A DNA stretch of 18,553 nt from Halobacteriovorax sp. (GTDB lineage: Bacteria; Bdellovibrionota; Bacteriovoracia; Bacteriovoracales; Bacteriovoracaceae). The notes under the pieces are model-generated. The model ran no database searches and was not told where the DNA came from. It saw nothing but the letters and a program-made list of their open reading frames with translations. Every line of letters starts with the position of its first letter. Position 1 is the first letter of the stretch. The DNA is taken from positions 1 through 18,553 of the forward strand of contig NZAF01000071.1 of the NCBI GenBank assembly GCA_002686115.1, written 5' to 3'. Below, one piece after another: positions 5,708-13,019 of the stretch. Both the position numbers and the translations under genes were made by a program.

Positions 5708-8482
5708 TTAAAAGTTTATACCATCACCTTCACCGCCACTAGTGATGCCATCGATAGGGAAGGCCGCACCATTTGTGAACTCAGAAAAGTTTGTTGCTCT
5801 ATCAATTGTATTCATAAATTCTTTGTCTGGATTGTTAAAGTAACTACCAGGATAATTGTCTCGATACATGAATCTCTTAAAGTCTTGATGAGAACCAAAC
5901 AGGGCATTTAATGAAACGAACTTTGTTGAATAGTAATTTCTAGCAAAAACTAAGTCAGAGGGTTGAGTGTTTGGAAAAGGAGAGAGAACTGTACCATTTA
6001 CATCTGAACCTTGAAGAGCTCCTGGAGCATAAGCTGTTGAAATCTCAACATTTGTAAGTCCTTGTGCCTCGCTTCCTTGACTAGTAAGTTCATTTCGATA
6101 GGTTGTCAGATAGAAATCTTGTTTTCCTTCAGCTGCAATCTTTTCAACATAAGTGTTAACCGTTTGTCTAAGAGCAAGAATACCACAGCTTCTATTTGGA
6201 GAGTCACTTCTAAAAAGATAATTGAATTTGTCTGCTAGAGGAGCAGCCTTACATGCAGTTTCATCAGCAGCGATAATCGCAGGGTTTGGTTGAGGTGGAT
6301 TTGCACTGTCGTAAATGGCTTTTGCTGCAAGCTCATAATTATTCGGACCGCCGCCACCTCCGCCTGCCGCGATCATTGAGTCCGCAACATCTTTTAATGC
6401 ATCTAGGTATCTTTGAACAGGGCCCTCTAATGAAGTTAGGTAGTCAGTCATGACTGATTGAACAGTTGTAGAGTTTGGATAAATGGTATTTTGCTTCATG
6501 ATTGGAGCGTAATAGGCGACTAAGTCATCATCACGCCCAGCCATCTTCTTTAAGGTTGGAGGTGATTCAAGTCTTGAACCAGGGACTTCAAAGTCCTCAT
6601 GAGTGGGAACAAGATAGTTTTTAATATCATAATTTGTCACACCTCTAGCTCTTTTTATGGCATCAAGAATTGTTGCTTGGCTGTTAATTGAAGCTGCGCC
6701 AGAGACAAAACCAGATGCACCAGTGAGCGCCTCTCTAAGTTTAAAAAACTGTTCTGTATTAAAGAGTCCTGCTGTATCTGCGAGCTGACCTCTACTAACA
6801 TCGGAATACTTTGTTGAAACATCAAAAAGGCCAGTGCCAGCTCTAAGATTACCGGCTCCATGCATGGTGTATATCATATTGGGGATGGCAAACTTGGTAT
6901 CGTTTGCACCAGCACTTGGGCGCCCGCCAAGAATAGGATTGGAGCTTGGCGCGCTATTGTGAATGTAGAATTTTGAGCTTGAGGTGTTCATTGGTATGGG
7001 AAGACCAGGCTCATAAGGGCCAGGGGTATTTGTATCGTAGCCTAAAGCATATTGGCTTGTGATCATATTATCACTTCTTGGGGTGTTTTTATCAAACTGG
7101 TTCCAATTGACAGGTTCAACAAGTATTGGACCAATTCGCCCTCCATAAGGCTTAGCCGCAGCATAAGCTTGAAGCTCAATTCCCTCTGCTGGAGTGAATG
7201 GATTAAGAAGTCCTTTATAAGTTGCTCTCGCTTTTAGAGCATAATACGTCATGATTCGTGGGTCTTTGTAAAAGCCCATAACATAGCCAGGTACAGGAAG
7301 TGCTGTGCGACTGATTCGACATGCACCTTCAGAGTTAATATTTTCTCCGCCGGCGATTCCTAAATCTGATAAACTCTGATCTCTAGCAACGAACGTATTA
7401 AAAAAGGTTACGAAATTAAAAAGCATAGGTCTTAGATTGACATAGAACTTTTCTCTCGCATCACCTGGTGTCCCACCTGTAGGGTTCGTTGGTATAAACA
7501 ACTGATCTAAGCTTGTTGCTCCTGGTACAAACTTTGTTGGAGCAATTTCATTAACCCTTAAACTATTTAAAAATTGAGTGCTGCCTTTAAAATTTCCGCC
7601 ACCAAGGTTTTTGATAATGGCATGAAGCGCCATTCGAGGCCTTTCATTGTAGGCTGGCACATTACCATATTCACCACCAAGAGATGCTAGGTCTTTTGGA
7701 CATGCTCCAGGTGCTGCACACATATCTTCTTCAATAGGCGGTCTATTGAGGATCGATTCTAAACTTCTTACTCTGAGGGCAAGTTCAATGGCCTGAATCC
7801 AAGCGCCTGTTCTATAACCCGCAATGGACGGGACATCTTGAAACTCAACAGCATCTTGTCCACCAGTTGAGAAAGCGTAGTTTTGAGCAGCGGCAAAATT
7901 ATAAAGAGAACGAATCATACAGTTCTTTGATTTTTGCCCAACAAAACTATCAATGGCCGCCTTGAAATCTTCTGAAACATTTGGAAGGCCCGCGACCTCA
8001 AATCTTGGAAGACCAGGAACTGTATAGACGTTACAAATATTATGAGAACTACCAAAGTGAATACATATTGATGGAATATTATATTGATCAAAAGCAGAGT
8101 CCGCAGGATCAAATTTCTTTAAACGAAAATCCATATTTGGAGCAGAGCCATCACCAGTTTTTGTATTCGCATATTGTCCAAGTACATAGTACTTAAACAT
8201 CCACTCTTTATAAGTATTTCTCATCTCCCAATTAAGATAAGCAATACCCGAAAGTCTTCTTGCTTGAGCAGCAGCTCCTGACCATGCCCCAGCATCAACA
8301 GCATTTTGCAGATTAATTTTTGCTTTAACAAAAAGACCGACATTAATCACAAACGCAACAAGAGTGATTACTATTGTTGTAATAACTGCAAGGAAAATAC
8401 TTACTTGTCCTTTTTGATCAAGAAAGAGTTTTGGAGAGTCTTGCTTATTGCTCTTTATAATGTGATTTTCATTGAATTTCAT
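5708..8482 (-). CDS. Large TadE/TadG-like envelope protein
   Basis: 924 residues. After a short charged N-terminus, residues 24-51 (starting KGQVSIFLAVITTIV) form one membrane helix, followed by KINLQNAVDAGAWSGA (55-70). That combination matches the TadE/TadG-like Flp-pilus family, whose members have a pilin-like N-terminal helix with a large extracytoplasmic domain. The glutamate expected five residues into a processed pilin is absent (QVSIF), so pilin processing is doubtful. The rest is a long, Pro/Asn/Gly-rich region with scattered cysteines and a poly-glycine run near residue 705 (IAAGGGGGGPNN). No other tad genes (ATPase, prepilin peptidase, secretin) are in the window, so it may act alone or with a remote locus. 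The start is ATG with a weak AAAGAG site. Confidence 0.7.
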   Translation of the reverse strand: MKFNENHIIKSNKQDSPKLFLDQKGQVSIFLAVITTIVITLVAFVINVGLFVKAKINLQNAVDAGAWSGAAAQARRLSGIAYLNWEMRNTYKEWMFKYYVLGQYANTKTGDGSAPNMDFRLKKFDPADSAFDQYNIPSICIHFGSSHNICNVYTVPGLPRFEVAGLPNVSEDFKAAIDSFVGQKSKNCMIRSLYNFAAAQNYAFSTGGQDAVEFQDVPSIAGYRTGAWIQAIELALRVRSLESILNRPPIEEDMCAAPGACPKDLASLGGEYGNVPAYNERPRMALHAIIKNLGGGNFKGSTQFLNSLRVNEIAPTKFVPGATSLDQLFIPTNPTGGTPGDAREKFYVNLRPMLFNFVTFFNTFVARDQSLSDLGIAGGENINSEGACRISRTALPVPGYVMGFYKDPRIMTYYALKARATYKGLLNPFTPAEGIELQAYAAAKPYGGRIGPILVEPVNWNQFDKNTPRSDNMITSQYALGYDTNTPGPYEPGLPIPMNTSSSKFYIHNSAPSSNPILGGRPSAGANDTKFAIPNMIYTMHGAGNLRAGTGLFDVSTKYSDVSRGQLADTAGLFNTEQFFKLREALTGASGFVSGAASINSQATILDAIKRARGVTNYDIKNYLVPTHEDFEVPGSRLESPPTLKKMAGRDDDLVAYYAPIMKQNTIYPNSTTVQSVMTDYLTSLEGPVQRYLDALKDVADSMIAAGGGGGGPNNYELAAKAIYDSANPPQPNPAIIAADETACKAAPLADKFNYLFRSDSPNRSCGILALRQTVNTYVEKIAAEGKQDFYLTTYRNELTSQGSEAQGLTNVEISTAYAPGALQGSDVNGTVLSPFPNTQPSDLVFARNYYSTKFVSLNALFGSHQDFKRFMYRDNYPGSYFNNPDKEFMNTIDRATNFSEFTNGAAFPIDGITSGGEGDGINF

Positions 8483-8724
8483 AATCTCTTTAACAGTGTC
8501 TTTTAGTCACCGATTCTAGCTAAGAATTTTTTATTTGGCACTACCTAATCATGTTTTTTCGATGCGTTATGTGTCTTAAATACTGGCATCTGACTTGAAA
8601 GATAAAATATAACTTTTGCCACCCAGAGCAAAAGGGAGTGGAACGTTGGTTTTCTGGGGTCAAATCTTTTTTTGACTTACCAATTAAGGTTGGCCGACGA
8701 GGCTTACCTTCTACAGCACGTCTT

Positions 8725-8757
8725 AGCTGACCTATCGAAGGGTAGGTCAGCTCCTTT
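8725..8757 (+). terminator. Perfect 10-bp hairpin followed by CCTTTT (weak terminator-like)
   Basis: AGCTGACCTA (8725-8734) pairs perfectly with TAGGTCAGCT (8743-8752) across an 8-base loop, followed by CCTTTT. The T-run is short and interrupted, so termination is uncertain. No plus-strand gene ends upstream, so if it terminates anything it would be an unannotated small RNA. Confidence 0.4.
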
Positions 8758-8798
8758 TAGCGGCTGAATCTGCCTTCTAGAAGTAGATGTGCGTAGTT

Positions 8799-8807
8799 TG
8801 GTAAAAT
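8799..8807 (+). promoter_or_regulatory. Extended -10 promoter candidate for the zinc-ribbon gene
   Basis: TGGTAAAAT fits the extended -10 pattern TGnTAnnnT. No good -35 lies 16-18 bp upstream. Transcription would begin near 8814, giving a leader of about 24 bases with a GGAGA ribosome site. Confidence 0.35.
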
Positions 8808-8837
8808 AAGTTTTAGGAAGCTTTGGAGAAATTTTTA

Positions 8838-9320
8838 ATGGACTTTATGAAACACAAAACAGCTTATACTCCTCTTGAGAAAAGAACGTTTCGTTACAAG
8901 AATCCACATATGGAATTTTTCTGTCCACTCTGTGGAACGAAGAGGGCCATGTCTACAAGCCCACATTTAACTTTAAAAAATTATTTACAAATCTCTCTAA
9001 TTACAATGGCCCTTACTGCCATATTCTACCCATTCATGGAGTTAAAAGGGATTTTCTTTTTCTTTGTCGTTTGGGCGCTCTTTGAGGGTTCACTAAGACT
9101 GAATTTTAGAAAAGAGGTTCCATGTCCACACTGTGGCTTTGATGCCTCTTGGTATAAAAAAGATGTTAAGATCGCCAGACAAAAAGTTGATGAATTCTGG
9201 CATGCTGGAAAAAAGCCTGAGCAGGTGGAAGCTTCTGTGGAAGAAGATGAAGACTTCTCATATCAACCTCCCGCGTCAGGAGATGATGACTTTTCTGAAG
9301 AGAGGCTTTCAGAAATTTAA
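8838..9320 (+). CDS. Membrane protein with paired zinc-ribbon knuckles, unknown function
   Basis: 160 residues. CPLC (29-32) and CPHC (96-99), each followed by Gly, are zinc-knuckle halves on either side of a hydrophobic hairpin of two membrane segments (about 48-66 and 70-86). The four cysteines could bind one zinc on the cytoplasmic face. The C-terminal 30 residues are acidic (VEEDEDFSYQ, GDDDFSEERLSEI), a possible protein-binding tail. I chose ATG 8838 because GGAGA (8825-8829) is then a ribosome site; a TTG at 8823 would swallow it. ssb follows after 177 bp that contain two hairpins, so the two genes need not be one transcript. No named family is recognised. Confidence 0.7.
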   Translation: MDFMKHKTAYTPLEKRTFRYKNPHMEFFCPLCGTKRAMSTSPHLTLKNYLQISLITMALTAIFYPFMELKGIFFFFVVWALFEGSLRLNFRKEVPCPHCGFDASWYKKDVKIARQKVDEFWHAGKKPEQVEASVEEDEDFSYQPPASGDDDFSEERLSEI

Positions 9321-9429
9321 ATTTCTATTTTATAGGTTTATTAATTTCAATCACTTAAAAATACTCATAAATTTTATCTCTTTGCATATAGCAAAATTAA
9401 GCAAACCAAGCTATTGTAGGCTATTAGAA

Positions 9430-9472
9430 AAAACCTTGCGGTTTTGTCGGGAATCTAAAGTTGTACCCGACA
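9430..9472 (+). promoter_or_regulatory. Two consecutive hairpins in the ssb leader
   Basis: AAAACC/GGTTTT (9430-9435 with 9440-9445, TTGC loop) is followed directly by GTCGGG/CCCGAC (9446-9451 with 9466-9471, 14-base loop, extendable by one T-A pair). The second stem ends 15 bases before the ssb ribosome site. The first stem ends in TTTT and could be a weak terminator for the upstream gene. The pair could also be a structured leader controlling ssb. No clear -35/-10 was found in 9321-9429. Confidence 0.5.
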
Positions 9473-9497
9473 TACGCGAAGACAATTGGAGGAACAC

Positions 9498-9974
9498 ATG
9501 AGTATTAACAAGGTTATTCTCGTCGGAAGACTAGGGCAAGATCCAGAATTAAAGTACACACCATCAGGTATGGCCGTTTGTAACTTTTCTCTTGCAACAA
9601 GTGAGAGCTGGACAGACAAGAGTGGACAGAAGCAAGAAAGAACTGAATGGCACAGAATTGTTGTTTGGGGAAAACTTGGTGAAATCTCTGGAAAGTATTT
9701 ATCAAAAGGTCGTCAGGCTTACGTTGAAGGTCAACTTCAAACAAGATCTTGGGAAGGTCAAGACGGTCAAAAAAGATATACAACTGAAATTAATGCAAAG
9801 AATGTTCAGTTCTTAGGTGGAGCCCAAGCTGGAGATAACAACTACGCTTCAAATAATAACAACAACGCAAATAGCGGAATGAATCAATCAGCACCATCAA
9901 ATGATGATATGATGAACCAAGAATATAATGTTCAAACAGATGCAAGTTTCACTTCTGATGACATCCCATTCTAG
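9498..9974 (+). CDS. ssb: Single-stranded DNA-binding protein
   Basis: 158 residues. The OB fold spans about 1-108, opening MSINKVILVGRLGQDPE and including TEWHRIVVWGKLGE (49-62) and YVEGQLQTR (75-83), with aromatic residues for base stacking (Trp38, Trp51, Trp57). A disordered Asn/Ser-rich linker (about 109-150) leads to the acidic tip DDIPF (154-158), which recruits replication and repair proteins. It coats single-stranded DNA as a tetramer in replication, recombination and repair. ATG 9498 is chosen because GGAGG (9488-9492) lies five bases upstream; a TTG at 9486 is unlikely. Two hairpins precede it and a strong terminator follows. It is neither truncated nor missing any expected element. 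Confidence 0.97.
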   Translation: MSINKVILVGRLGQDPELKYTPSGMAVCNFSLATSESWTDKSGQKQERTEWHRIVVWGKLGEISGKYLSKGRQAYVEGQLQTRSWEGQDGQKRYTTEINAKNVQFLGGAQAGDNNYASNNNNNANSGMNQSAPSNDDMMNQEYNVQTDASFTSDDIPF

Positions 9975-10006
9975 ACTAAAAAAATTTAAATTTTAGATAA
10001 AAAATT

Positions 10007-10033
10007 AAGGCTTCCTGAGGGAAGCCTTTTTTT
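10007..10033 (+). terminator. Rho-independent terminator of ssb
   Basis: AAGGCTTCC (10007-10015) pairs perfectly with GGAAGCCTT (10020-10028) across a TGAG loop, followed by an uninterrupted T-run to 10033. It lies 32 bp after the ssb stop codon. Confidence 0.93.
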
Positions 10034-10035
10034 AT

Positions 10036-10228
10036 CCCTTAGCCTTAGCCTTCAATCTTGCCCTTGGTCCTTGCCCTCCTGAGAAAAATTCTTAGCCATC
10101 ACTAAACTTTAAAGAGCAGTATTCTTCTTAATATTTATTACGAAATATTTCTTTATATGGGATTACTTTTTTTTAGCGTGATCAGCGTAAAGAGGGCAAG
10201 GACCAAGGGCAAGATTGAAGGCTAAGGG
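10036..10228. repeat. Element bounded by perfect 36-bp inverted repeats
   Basis: The left arm 10043-10078 (ends CCTTAGCCTTCAATC and TTGCCCTC) is the exact reverse complement of the right arm 10192-10227. The left arm is preceded by an extra copy of the hexamer TTAGCC, which realigns the outermost CCC (10036-10038) with GGG (10226-10228). The arms are built of short TTNNCC-like units, giving strong strand asymmetry. The 113-bp spacer has no gene but contains a 7-bp hairpin (AATATTT 10130-10136 / AAATATT 10143-10149), a CTGAGAA/TTCTTAG pair (10079-10095) and eight T at 10167-10174. It fills the gap between two converging genes. It looks like a MITE-type or hairpin repeat element; no target duplication is evident. 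Confidence 0.85.
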
Positions 10229-10249
10229 AAATGAGAAAGAAAATATATA

Positions 10250-11146
10250 TTACCAGCTTTCATTTGGGTCAGTTTTCACATTCTCTTGAACAATTTTTCT
10301 TTTATTTTTAGAGCCAAAATTCATATCACTTTTAAGACCATCTTTTTTAACCATATTCTCATCACTACCAGACTTTTTCTTTGTCTTTTGGATAGGAGCA
10401 TCATCAGAACTTCCTAAACTTTTTAATAAGGCCTTTGCTTTATAGAGCTCAAGTGTCGACTCACGAAGTTCACCTTCTTTAGTCACAGCATCTGGAACTT
10501 TAGTCTCAGAAAAATTTAGACACTTTCCACTCTTACATTCAGGATCAAAGGTCTTAATAAGATCCATATACTTATCAAGAATTTTCTTGTGCTGAGCTTG
10601 AAGCTTCTTATTATTCTCACTAATCTCACTATTAATTGAAAGGAGCTTCTCGTTTTCTTTTACGACCTTTTCAAGCGTACCTTTTGCGACTTTCATCTCC
10701 TTACTTTGACGAAGGTTGGTTTCAACGACAGTTTCACCTTTAACGCCGCTGATTGCTTTCTTTGCGTAGCTCTCTACTTTGTCCTGTCGATTTTTCATAT
10801 CGGTAATGTTAACTCTAATGGCCTTTAACTCACTTTCTAATTTTTTTTCACTTGCTACAAGCTCATTAATTTTCTTTTCTTGTTTTTGAATAATAGAGTT
10901 TTGCCTAGAAATAATATTTGTTAAATCCGAGTTTTGAAGAAATAACCAGATCACTCCAGTGACAGACAAGACGAGCATGGCTTGAATGATATAAATCTTT
11001 TTTAAAAAGTCAGTGGATCCACCGTGAATGGCAGAGATTTCGCTCTTATCTATGATCGGCTTTTCTACTTTAGAAAGCTTTGGCTTTACATTTGGTTTGA
11101 TCTTCTTTTCACCAAAAACTGGTATTTCTTGTTTGGTATCATTCAT
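10250..11146 (-). CDS. Single-pass membrane protein with coiled coil, unknown function
   Basis: 298 residues. A basic cytoplasmic N-terminus (about 1-50) precedes one membrane helix (51-70, IYIIQAMLVLSVTGVIWLFL). Long heptad-rich segments follow (about 76-130 and 155-200; for example INELVASEKKLESELKAI), then two cysteines (204, 209) and a disordered Lys/Ser-rich C-terminus ending NESW. The topology suggests an envelope scaffold or a periplasm-facing coiled-coil protein, as in division or cell-wall complexes, but no family is recognised. The start ATG has no Shine-Dalgarno and is immediately preceded by a 12-bp hairpin (11150-11177), so either translation is unusual or the start is further in. 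It converges on ssb across the 36-bp inverted repeat. Confidence 0.65.
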   Translation of the reverse strand: MNDTKQEIPVFGEKKIKPNVKPKLSKVEKPIIDKSEISAIHGGSTDFLKKIYIIQAMLVLSVTGVIWLFLQNSDLTNIISRQNSIIQKQEKKINELVASEKKLESELKAIRVNITDMKNRQDKVESYAKKAISGVKGETVVETNLRQSKEMKVAKGTLEKVVKENEKLLSINSEISENNKKLQAQHKKILDKYMDLIKTFDPECKSGKCLNFSETKVPDAVTKEGELRESTLELYKAKALLKSLGSSDDAPIQKTKKKSGSDENMVKKDGLKSDMNFGSKNKRKIVQENVKTDPNESW

Positions 11147-11149
11147 GAA

Positions 11150-11177
11150 GCTATTTTAAGACAATCTTAAAAATAGC
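11150..11177 (-). promoter_or_regulatory. Hairpin directly before the coiled-coil gene start
   Basis: GCTATTTTAAGA (11150-11161) pairs with TCTTAAAAATAGC (11165-11177) with a single bulged base and a 3-base loop. In the mRNA it ends 3 bases before the ATG and takes up the whole region where a ribosome site would be. A TAAAAT in this arm sits six bases before the ATG, so a leaderless transcript is an alternative reading, but its -35 is poor. Confidence 0.45.
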
Positions 11178-11279
11178 CGATTAAAGTCGCTATGTGCTTG
11201 ATAATTTGAAATAGGTGGCAAGCGAGGTGCCAATTCTTCTTTAAATGCCTTGAAAAATAGACAGTTTTTAGGAGTATTA

Positions 11280-12836
11280 TTATAAATTTAGTCTTTGATA
11301 GAACAGTTCTTTTAAAACTTCTTCATGCCTAATCTCAATTTCTTCTTGAGTTAATTCAACTTGATCTTCTTGTGTTTCATTTAAAGAAAAGAGATTCTTT
11401 ATAAAATTTAAAAATCCACTCTGATTTTTTTCTCTATCAATATCCTCATTTTCAGGCTGGGGATACTTCCTATCATAAGCACTTTTAAGCCATCTACAAA
11501 TATTTTCGGAATCTATTTTAAAAGAGTAGTCTTTGATAGAGGGATGTTCACTTAGCATCAAAGTAGGGTGAGTTGAACAGTTACTGAGGTAGTCTGAATG
11601 TGTGAAAGTGTTTCTAGCTGACTCGACCATGTAATCAACTTGAAATTTAACTAAGGTCTTATAATCTTCATTAGTTCTAATCATATCTAGAATTTCAGGA
11701 GAATAACTTTCAGCTACGTGATCATCTTGAATATTAAAGGCGATACATCTTAATAAAGGCGTTTCAATTGAGTAGAAAATATGATCAGAGAGTTCATCTG
11801 AACACTTTTCGCTTAGTTCTTCTCGATGATATCTACTTTCGAGAACCCTTAGTTTTTCTCTGAAGTAAGGCACAAGATTAGAGTTTTTTTCTGATTGGCC
11901 ACACATATTGTTTGAATACTCTCTTCCAAGAAAAACTTTTTCTCTTAAGAAATTATAGCGTTCTAATGACCTTCTCTTCAAAAAGTCAGGTGTTAAAACA
12001 TAAGCTGTGAAAGCTTCTGCGAAATCTTCCGTGCTATTTGTTTTCCCATATTGAGATACTGAAGGTTCATAGAGGTGTAGCATTTTATATTCATGTTTCT
12101 CAGAGTGTTCCTCATCATCAACAGAGAAACCATTTTCTATATTGTGAGCAAGCTCATGTATGACAGTAATGAATTTATCAACATTTTTGGAAGTGCTCCA
12201 AAGAGTAAAAAATTGCATTGTTGCATTTGCAAGAGTGTAGCCTTTGTATGCGTTAATTTTCTTTGCGTCTTTATTTTGGAAATTACTAAAAAAGTGTAGA
12301 GGTAAAAGTTTTAGTGCTGTCAAAAATACTTTTAACTCTCTTTCTGAAAATCTTCCAAGCTCGGTTTTTTCCCAAGAACCATCATAATGACTTCTACTAT
12401 AACCATAAGGCGATAGATTTATATTGTACTTCATTTGAATGTATAAAATTGCGATGCCGTGGAATTTACCAAATACTTCTTTTGCTAAGCATATGACATT
12501 ATCACATGTCTGTGTGTATTCAGTGAGTGATTTCTTGGTAATTAAACTATCGTCTTTATATAGATAGTAAGCCTCAAAAAGCTTCATAAAACTTCTTAAG
12601 ACTTCAGGAGAGTGATCGTCTAATTCAACACCTAACACATTTATTCTTTGTCCAATTCTGGGAGACATTTTAAGCAACTCTTCTTCTAGCTCAAAGGTCG
12701 TCGGCAATTCATCATAGCATTTTCTAAACTTTGAATTTAACTTGGGATCATTATCATAATTTGTGAAATTAATATGCTTCTGATTTGCCTGCGCTAATCC
12801 AAGCATTAGAGATATCATAATCATAATTAATTTCAT
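11280..12836 (-). CDS. Exported zincin-type metalloprotease
   Basis: 518 residues. Residues 1-17 (MKLIMIMISLMLGLAQA) form a signal peptide, so it acts outside the cytoplasm. The catalytic zinc motif is HELAH (227-231) in KFITVIHELAHNIENG. Downstream, NSTEDFAEAFTAYVL (267-281) offers glutamates suitable as the third ligand, an arrangement similar to the lethal-factor-like (M34/ATLF) clan, where HExxH is followed by an E-F-x-A-E-A-F segment. Several cysteines may form disulfides. The C-terminal 60 residues are charged and may be a separate region. ATG 12836 is preferred over GTG 12848 because GAGG lies six bases upstream. In a predatory bacterium a role in prey-protein degradation is conceivable, but the substrate is unknown. 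No neighbour shares an operon with it. Confidence 0.7.
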   Translation of the reverse strand: MKLIMIMISLMLGLAQANQKHINFTNYDNDPKLNSKFRKCYDELPTTFELEEELLKMSPRIGQRINVLGVELDDHSPEVLRSFMKLFEAYYLYKDDSLITKKSLTEYTQTCDNVICLAKEVFGKFHGIAILYIQMKYNINLSPYGYSRSHYDGSWEKTELGRFSERELKVFLTALKLLPLHFFSNFQNKDAKKINAYKGYTLANATMQFFTLWSTSKNVDKFITVIHELAHNIENGFSVDDEEHSEKHEYKMLHLYEPSVSQYGKTNSTEDFAEAFTAYVLTPDFLKRRSLERYNFLREKVFLGREYSNNMCGQSEKNSNLVPYFREKLRVLESRYHREELSEKCSDELSDHIFYSIETPLLRCIAFNIQDDHVAESYSPEILDMIRTNEDYKTLVKFQVDYMVESARNTFTHSDYLSNCSTHPTLMLSEHPSIKDYSFKIDSENICRWLKSAYDRKYPQPENEDIDREKNQSGFLNFIKNLFSLNETQEDQVELTQEEIEIRHEEVLKELFYQRLNL

Positions 12837-12959
12837 AAAGGACCTCACAATTTATAGATACTTATTAATCATATCTGACTTTAGTAAATAAATTGTGTGG
12901 CATGTAACCTTGATAGAGGTGTTATATTTTAGACACTTTTAAAAAATACTGTTGTGAAT

Positions 12960-12988
12960 AATAAAAAGCCCACTTAAAAAGTGGGCCC
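12960..12988 (-). terminator. Rho-independent terminator of secG
   Basis: On the minus strand GCCCACTT / AAGTGGGC (12979-12986 with 12968-12975) forms a perfect 8-bp stem with a 3-base loop, followed by TTTTTAT (complement of 12961-12967). It lies 34 bp after the secG stop codon and separates secG from the metalloprotease gene. Confidence 0.92.
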
Positions 12989-13019
12989 TGTAGATCGATA
13001 ATTTATGTATTTGAAATTA

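Larger units (their letters stand above)
8483..8837. other. Divergent intergenic region (355 bp) with hairpins
   Basis: No convincing gene is visible. It holds three inverted repeats: CTTTTGC/GCAAAAG (8613-8619 with 8628-8634), GTCAAA/TTTGAC (8659-8664 with 8671-8676) and a perfect 10-bp stem AGCTGACCTA/TAGGTCAGCT (8725-8734 with 8743-8752) followed by CCTTTT. CTTCTA (8709-8714) can also pair with TAGAAG (8778-8783). It must contain promoters for both flanking genes. A small non-coding RNA ending at the third hairpin is possible, but I could not match it to tmRNA, 6S, SRP or RNase P RNA or a known riboswitch. Confidence 0.5.

Noticed and set aside
5708..8482. Smaller frames on both strands inside the TadG-like gene
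   Set aside because: They lack ribosome sites and recognisable domains, while the 924-codon frame is continuous and carries a clear N-terminal signature.
8551..8598. Small frame encoding MFFRCVMCLKYWHLT with a CxxC pair
   Set aside because: Only 15 codons, no ribosome site and no similarity I recognise; likely chance.
8585..8600. Possible sigma54 promoter (CTGGCAT...TTGAA)
   Set aside because: The GG-N10 spacing is right, but the essential GC of the -12 element is GA, so it is too weak to call.
8640..8760. Known structured RNA (c-di-GMP riboswitch, SRP RNA, 6S)
   Set aside because: The conserved cores of these RNAs are absent from both strands; only generic hairpins are seen.
9486..9497. 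TTG at 9486 as the ssb start
   Set aside because: The GGAGG at 9488-9492 is the ribosome site for ATG 9498, and MSINKVILVGRLG is the usual SSB N-terminus.
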